Shown here piece by piece: positions 60,044 through 64,000 of a DNA stretch of 64,000 nucleotides (the first letter of the stretch is position 1; the number at the start of each line of letters is the position of its first letter). Source of the DNA: Planctomycetota bacterium (lineage in GTDB: Bacteria; Planctomycetota; B15-G4); contig JAQWOM010000038.1 in the NCBI GenBank assembly GCA_029245865.1, forward strand, positions 62,001 through 126,000, given 5' to 3'. The notes beneath the pieces are model-generated. The model was given only the letters and a program-made list of their open reading frames with translations, ran no database searches and had not been told where the DNA came from. Made by a program: the position numbers and the translations under genes.

Positions 60044-63000
60044 CTACAAACGTGGAACGCGAATCTCGCTTGTGGTGGAAGAGCTCTTCTCGTTGTTCCA
60101 GCCCGTGAGAAAGAGCGCATGAGGGTGTTGCTCAGCGAGCTCCGTCTGAATGCGCTCGAGAACCTCGGCTGCCTGCTGTAGAGAATCGGTCGTTCTGAAT
60201 CGATCTCGCAAATGATGAGTGATGATGCGCAGGCCGTCGAAGTGATAGATCTCTAGCCAGAATGCGGCACTGCTGAGCAGGTAGCTCACTTCTTTTGCGC
60301 GTGAAATTTCGTCGGGCTCGGGCAGCCCTGGGAGGGACTGGCGTTGTTCAAGAGTCTTGCCGACGGGGGGCCATGCAAGCAGGACACCGATGTTGTGTCG
60401 GTGCAAAGTGTCAATGAGATGCATGGCGCCTTGAGGGTCGCCGAGTCGAGCCTCTGGTGCAAAGTCAGCAATCTGTTGGTCTTCTCCCTGTCTTTGAGGA
60501 AGGCTCTCCATCCAGGCAGGTAAAACGACGGACGTTGCACCGTGCTGTTCGGCAAACGAAAGAATGCGCTCTGAAAGAGTCTCTGTCTCTTTGTCAGTCC
60601 ACATGTCATGTGGGACTTCGAGCATGTGATTCGAGTCGAGTTTTTGGCGCTGATCGATCCAGTCTTTGTCTGTCCAGTCGTAATTCAGCTGGCAAAGTTC
60701 CGATGTGATGCCGCGATCGGTTGTTGAACCGGATTCTGTGTTTGCCTGTGGCGGGCGGGGGCCGAAGTGCCATGCCGCCGGGTCGGGAATCTCGTGGACT
60801 TGATGCTCTCGTGTGACACGGAGTGCATAAGGGCGCCTTGATGAGGGGGCTGGCTTGGTTCCTGGCGCAAACATCTCCCAGAGATCGTCACCCCGAGGCT
60901 CCATCGAGTGCACCGCACCGTTGGTCAGGTCGAGAAAGCTGACCGCGTCTGCTCCAGGTGCCCAGTGCAGGGCGTGAATACCGGGAATTTCGTCGATGTG
61001 GACGATTCTGGCCCCAAGCCGTTCATGCAGCTGGAAGTGGCTGCCGGTGCGGAACAAGAAACGGTCCTGTTCGTCCAAGAGAGTGGGTGTTTTGCTGTCG
61101 GGGACTTGGCACGGCAGTCTTCGGCGAACTCTCAGAGTGGCAATGGCCTCGCCCACCTTCGCCAGGCTTGAAAAGTCTTCTGGCCCATACTTTGCGCGGC
61201 GTCGCCAGTTCGGGCGTTCGTGATGCGTGCCGGGCACGTTGTGCGGGCGTGTTTCGTGCCAGAGGTCTTCGAGGTTGACCAGCACCAGTGGAGAAGGGCT
61301 CCACGCAAGTTGGTTCAAGCAAGCGAGTATGAGGTCTTCATCTGGTGCATCTTCTGCGAGGTGCTCTTCGGCAATCAGCCACTTGCGTGCGTCGGAGAGT
61401 GCGCGAGCGCGTTTTACTCGTTGCTCGCCTGCAGTTCGGGCAGACAGCAGGCCAAGGCTTTGAAGGTCTTCGAGATCGAGTCCCTTTCGGTATGCCTCGA
61501 ACGTGGGCATGTCGTGGGTGTTCAGGCTCGCAACTGCGTGAGGGTTGGGTGCTGTGGGGGTGCTTGCGCCAAACTCGATCTGCCTGACTCGCAAGCGGCG
61601 TATGTGATGTTGATCCATGGCTGGCCGCACGCCGCGCGGCACTGTTCCTAGATCTTCTCCAACAATTGCCGTGCCGCTCCGTTGAGACTCGATGCACATC
61701 ACCGCGTATTGTTCGTCGGCCTGATTGCTCACGTACACACCATGAGTGGCATCCATTCCGCGGGGGACCCAGTACAGCCTGTGCAGTGACATGACGTGAT
61801 CAATGCGCAGAGCAGAGGCATGCTCCAGGTGATGACGCAAGGTCGCCCTCAGGTCGTTGTAGCCGTCTGCGCGTTCCGCATCAGGAATTCGAGGGGGAAA
61901 TCCCCATTGTTGGCCTTTGACAAAGAAGTCGTCCGGCGGCGCTCCTGCGCTCATGCCATGCGCAAAGAGTGACGGGTTCTTCCAGGTGTCATAGCCGGAA
62001 CTGTGCGTGCCCAGCGGCAGGTCGAGTAGCAACCCAGTGCCGCGTTTCTCTCCTTGTTTTGCCACCTGGCTCAACTGGAGATGTGCGAGCCACTGGGCGT
62101 ACTCCCAGAAGCGCACCGTTGCAGGGTGAATTTCTGTCTCGCGCAAGTTGCCGTTGCGCATGCGCTCTGGCCATGTTTGCCAGACGCCACCTCGTATCTC
62201 TGTGGCAGTGCGGAAGCGTGCGTACTGGGCAACGTGAGGGCGCTCCTTCAGAAAGGCGCACAGGCTGTTGGCTCGAGTGCCCTGTCGCTGATGCAACTGC
62301 TCCGACATGGCTTCCAAGACGGGGCGCTTCAGTGCCCAGAGTCGTTTGTAGTCCAGCAACTCTGCTGAACAGAGCGCTTCGCGCTCCAGAGCCCAGGAGG
62401 CAGCGCTCGTCAGCGCGTGCGCCTGCTTCGAGTCTCTCCACTCGGGTTCAGTTGTTGGGTCGATATAGAGTTCGTTCCAGCAGCAGCGGCTTGTTGGTGT
62501 GTAGGGGCTGGGCTCAAAGATTGGCTCGTCGAACGCACTCGAGAGCAAGGGCAAGGTGGCTACAGCGCTGCCGCCGTGATCTCCTGTCCAGTCCACCAGT
62601 TGCCCCAAGCTGGTGTAGTCGCCACAGCCCCAGTCTTCCTTGCGACGAAGTGCGAAGGTGGGGAGGAAGGAGCCCCAGCCGCGCGAACGACCAGGCCGCA
62701 AGCCGCTCTCGGGGTCGAGTGCGGTGGTGTCTGCATGTTCTGGAGCCGAGAGAATGAGGGCTGAAGCTGTCCGCCCACCGGCATGGAGGCTGAGTTGGTG
62801 ATAGCCCAGGGGGAGCACCAATCCTGTCTCCCAGTTTCGTGTCACGACCTTCTCTCCCTCGACCGACCCAGTGTGGGCGATGGGCATTTCGAGCAGGTCG
62901 TGATGAATGGAGCGCTGCTCGCCGTTTTCGAGGTCGATTGTGGCTGTGGCAAGGTTGGTGTGCTGCTGTCCAGCAAGCCGGAGTTCCAGGGCGGGCAAGC

Positions 63001-63232
63001 GACCGGCCCAGGCCACGATGACAGGTTCGATGAGCACGTGCGCTCGGCGTGCGAGTCGTTCGCGAAGCGCGCCGGGAACATCTGAAAGTCCCGTGACCGG
63101 CGCGCCCATCGAGGCTAGAACTGCAAGAATCGTGTCTTGTTCCGCATGGCGGCGAACACCATTCATCCCATAGGACGCCACTTGCACCCCGTAGGCATGT
63201 GCCAGGCGATGGAGTTGTGAAGTGAGGTTCAT
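60044..63232 (-). CDS. malQ: 4-alpha-glucanotransferase (MalQ) fused to a degenerate glycogen-branching-enzyme module
   Basis: A protein of 1062 residues, about 370 longer than E. coli MalQ. Residues 1-710 are a GH77 amylomaltase: PSPYTPTSR, RIDHVMSLH with nucleophile Asp478, VGEDLGTVP with acid/base Glu526 and NTHDMPTF with Asp574. From about 722 the sequence follows GlgB: a CBM48-like stretch (FLFRTGSHFQLHERLGA, LHWAPGADAVSFLD), then YDWTDKDWIDQR and a GH13-like barrel part (LIDTLHRHNIGVLLAW, FWLEIYHFDGLRI). In that part Ile1004 stands where the nucleophile Asp belongs, the acid/base Glu is replaced near LTGWNN, and the third Asp and C-terminal domain are absent. The extension is thus probably a sugar-binding or structural module. 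Downstream neighbour of mqnE. Confidence 0.85.
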   Translation of the reverse strand: MNLTSQLHRLAHAYGVQVASYGMNGVRRHAEQDTILAVLASMGAPVTGLSDVPGALRERLARRAHVLIEPVIVAWAGRLPALELRLAGQQHTNLATATIDLENGEQRSIHHDLLEMPIAHTGSVEGEKVVTRNWETGLVLPLGYHQLSLHAGGRTASALILSAPEHADTTALDPESGLRPGRSRGWGSFLPTFALRRKEDWGCGDYTSLGQLVDWTGDHGGSAVATLPLLSSAFDEPIFEPSPYTPTSRCCWNELYIDPTTEPEWRDSKQAHALTSAASWALEREALCSAELLDYKRLWALKRPVLEAMSEQLHQRQGTRANSLCAFLKERPHVAQYARFRTATEIRGGVWQTWPERMRNGNLRETEIHPATVRFWEYAQWLAHLQLSQVAKQGEKRGTGLLLDLPLGTHSSGYDTWKNPSLFAHGMSAGAPPDDFFVKGQQWGFPPRIPDAERADGYNDLRATLRHHLEHASALRIDHVMSLHRLYWVPRGMDATHGVYVSNQADEQYAVMCIESQRSGTAIVGEDLGTVPRGVRPAMDQHHIRRLRVRQIEFGASTPTAPNPHAVASLNTHDMPTFEAYRKGLDLEDLQSLGLLSARTAGEQRVKRARALSDARKWLIAEEHLAEDAPDEDLILACLNQLAWSPSPLVLVNLEDLWHETRPHNVPGTHHERPNWRRRAKYGPEDFSSLAKVGEAIATLRVRRRLPCQVPDSKTPTLLDEQDRFLFRTGSHFQLHERLGARIVHIDEIPGIHALHWAPGADAVSFLDLTNGAVHSMEPRGDDLWEMFAPGTKPAPSSRRPYALRVTREHQVHEIPDPAAWHFGPRPPQANTESGSTTDRGITSELCQLNYDWTDKDWIDQRQKLDSNHMLEVPHDMWTDKETETLSERILSFAEQHGATSVVLPAWMESLPQRQGEDQQIADFAPEARLGDPQGAMHLIDTLHRHNIGVLLAWPPVGKTLEQRQSLPGLPEPDEISRAKEVSYLLSSAAFWLEIYHFDGLRIITHHLRDRFRTTDSLQQAAEVLERIQTELAEQHPHALFLTGWNNEKSSSTTSEIRVPRL

Positions 63233-63275
63233 GGCGGCAGGAGCCGGCGAGACTCGGTCACGGTGGAGAGAAGGC

Positions 63276-64000
63276 TTAGACCGCGAGCATGTCCTCGTAC
63301 AAGGTGTCTCGTAACACGGGCTGTCTTCCTGTTTCGCTGATGAGAGCGGTTAGGCGACCTGTGGTCAGGCCTTGGGGTGTCGTGGCTCCGGCATCATGCG
63401 TGATGTGTTCTTCGACCACGGTCCCATCGATGTCGTCGGCCCCGTAGTGCAGGGCGATCTGTGCAATGCGCAAGCCCACCATGATCCAGTAGGCCTTGAT
63501 GTGTGGAATGTTGTCGAGCATCAGCCTTGAGATGGCGATCGTGCGCAAGGCATCCACGCCCGTGGTTTTTCCAAGTCGTTCCAAGGGCGTGTTATCCGGG
63601 TGGAACACCAACGGGATGAACTGCATGAAGCCCTGTGTTTCGTCCTGAAGTCGCCGAATCTGGTCCAGATGCTCGAGGCGCTCCTCAAGGCTTTCGATGT
63701 GGCCAAAGAGCATGGTCGCATTGGACTTGAGGCCTGCTGCATGAACGACGCGCACGGCGTCCAGCCATTCGTTGGGCGGCAATTTTCCGTTGTAGAGTTT
63801 CTTGTGGACGCGTGGGCTGAGCACTTCCGCGCCTCCGCCAGGGCATGAGTCAAGCCCTGCTTCCTTCAACTCACGAACGACAACGTCGAGCGGTTTGCCT
63901 GCTTGCTTTGCAATCTCATTTAACTCGATCATCGTGAAGCCCTTGATGTGGAGGTGGGGCCTCGTCTTTTTGATCGTGCGTAAGAGGTCGAGATAGTAGC
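63276..64000 (-). CDS. mqnE: Aminodeoxyfutalosine synthase (partial, N-terminus outside window)
   Basis: MqnE is a radical SAM enzyme that joins 3-enolpyruvoyl-benzoate to SAM-derived adenosine in the futalosine pathway. The visible 241 codons are the C-terminal part: HLHIKGFTMIELNEIA, KEAGLDSCPGGGAEVLSPRV, GLKSNATMLFGHIES, RLQDETQGFMQFIPLVFHPDNT (core FMQFIPLVFHP), ISRLMLDNIPHIKAYWIMVG, YGADDIDGTVVEEHITHDAGA and GRQPVLRDTLYEDM. The SAM-cluster CxxxCxxC motif lies upstream, outside the window. The SPGGGAE-type stretch and RDTLYE end separate it from MqnC. An internal ATG at 63932 is not the start. Confidence 0.92.
   Translation of the reverse strand, partial: YYLDLLRTIKKTRPHLHIKGFTMIELNEIAKQAGKPLDVVVRELKEAGLDSCPGGGAEVLSPRVHKKLYNGKLPPNEWLDAVRVVHAAGLKSNATMLFGHIESLEERLEHLDQIRRLQDETQGFMQFIPLVFHPDNTPLERLGKTTGVDALRTIAISRLMLDNIPHIKAYWIMVGLRIAQIALHYGADDIDGTVVEEHITHDAGATTPQGLTTGRLTALISETGRQPVLRDTLYEDMLAV

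Overview
The window is about 64 kb of GC-rich bacterial chromosome, densely packed with some 47 protein genes and no rRNA, tRNA, CRISPR array or insertion sequence that I can see. The cell is diderm: it has lipid A genes (lpxB and an arn locus) and many lipoproteins. It makes menaquinone by the futalosine route (mqnA, mqnE). The secreted hydrolases, lipoproteins of the alkaline phosphatase fold, DUF885 and HExxH peptidases and a bacterial topoisomerase VI would suit a member of Planctomycetota or a related deep lineage, but gene content alone does not prove this.

Layout. 1-4 kb (minus): a compact run ilvE, SLC13-type transporter, ACT-domain protein, lpxB, with 4- to 8-base overlaps. 4-11.2 kb: lipoprotein phosphatase, clpP-like protease, HEAT-repeat protein, an orphan two-domain ABC permease, and an unknown gene coupled to a sulfatase-fold lipoprotein. 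11.4-21 kb: a complete L-Ara4N lipid A modification locus, arnB-arnC-arnA-arnD on the minus strand with coupled overlaps, flanked by two ArnT-type transferases, one carrying an extra PAP2-like membrane domain. 21-25 kb: topoisomerase VI subunits B and A with a small unknown gene between them and a structured leader upstream. 25-34 kb: mqnA, secreted phosphoesterase and peptidase, a lemA-TPM-TPM operon, and a modular Tyr/Trp-, His/Asp- and Ser/Arg-rich secreted protein.

34-50 kb: acpS, an acetyltransferase, a UvrD/PcrA helicase with a histone-like tail, an ArsR-methyltransferase regulator coupled to metH, fxsA, a GH2/PA14 lipoprotein, a secreted subtilase, and thiC under a TPP riboswitch. 50-64 kb: a 5'-3' exonuclease, a PEBP protein, a lipoprotein methyltransferase, a divergent isocitrate/isopropylmalate-type dehydrogenase, a zinc peptidase coupled to an ATP-grasp ligase, a choline-monooxygenase-like Rieske enzyme, a DUF885 peptidase, a DyP peroxidase, a MalQ protein fused to a degenerate branching-enzyme module, and the start-less end of mqnE.

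The most unusual content is (1) topoisomerase VI with histone-H1-like tails on both subunits, an interposed unknown gene and a leader able to form two exclusive folds; (2) the arn locus with a PAP2-ArnT fusion; (3) the MalQ fusion whose branching-enzyme half has lost its catalytic residues.
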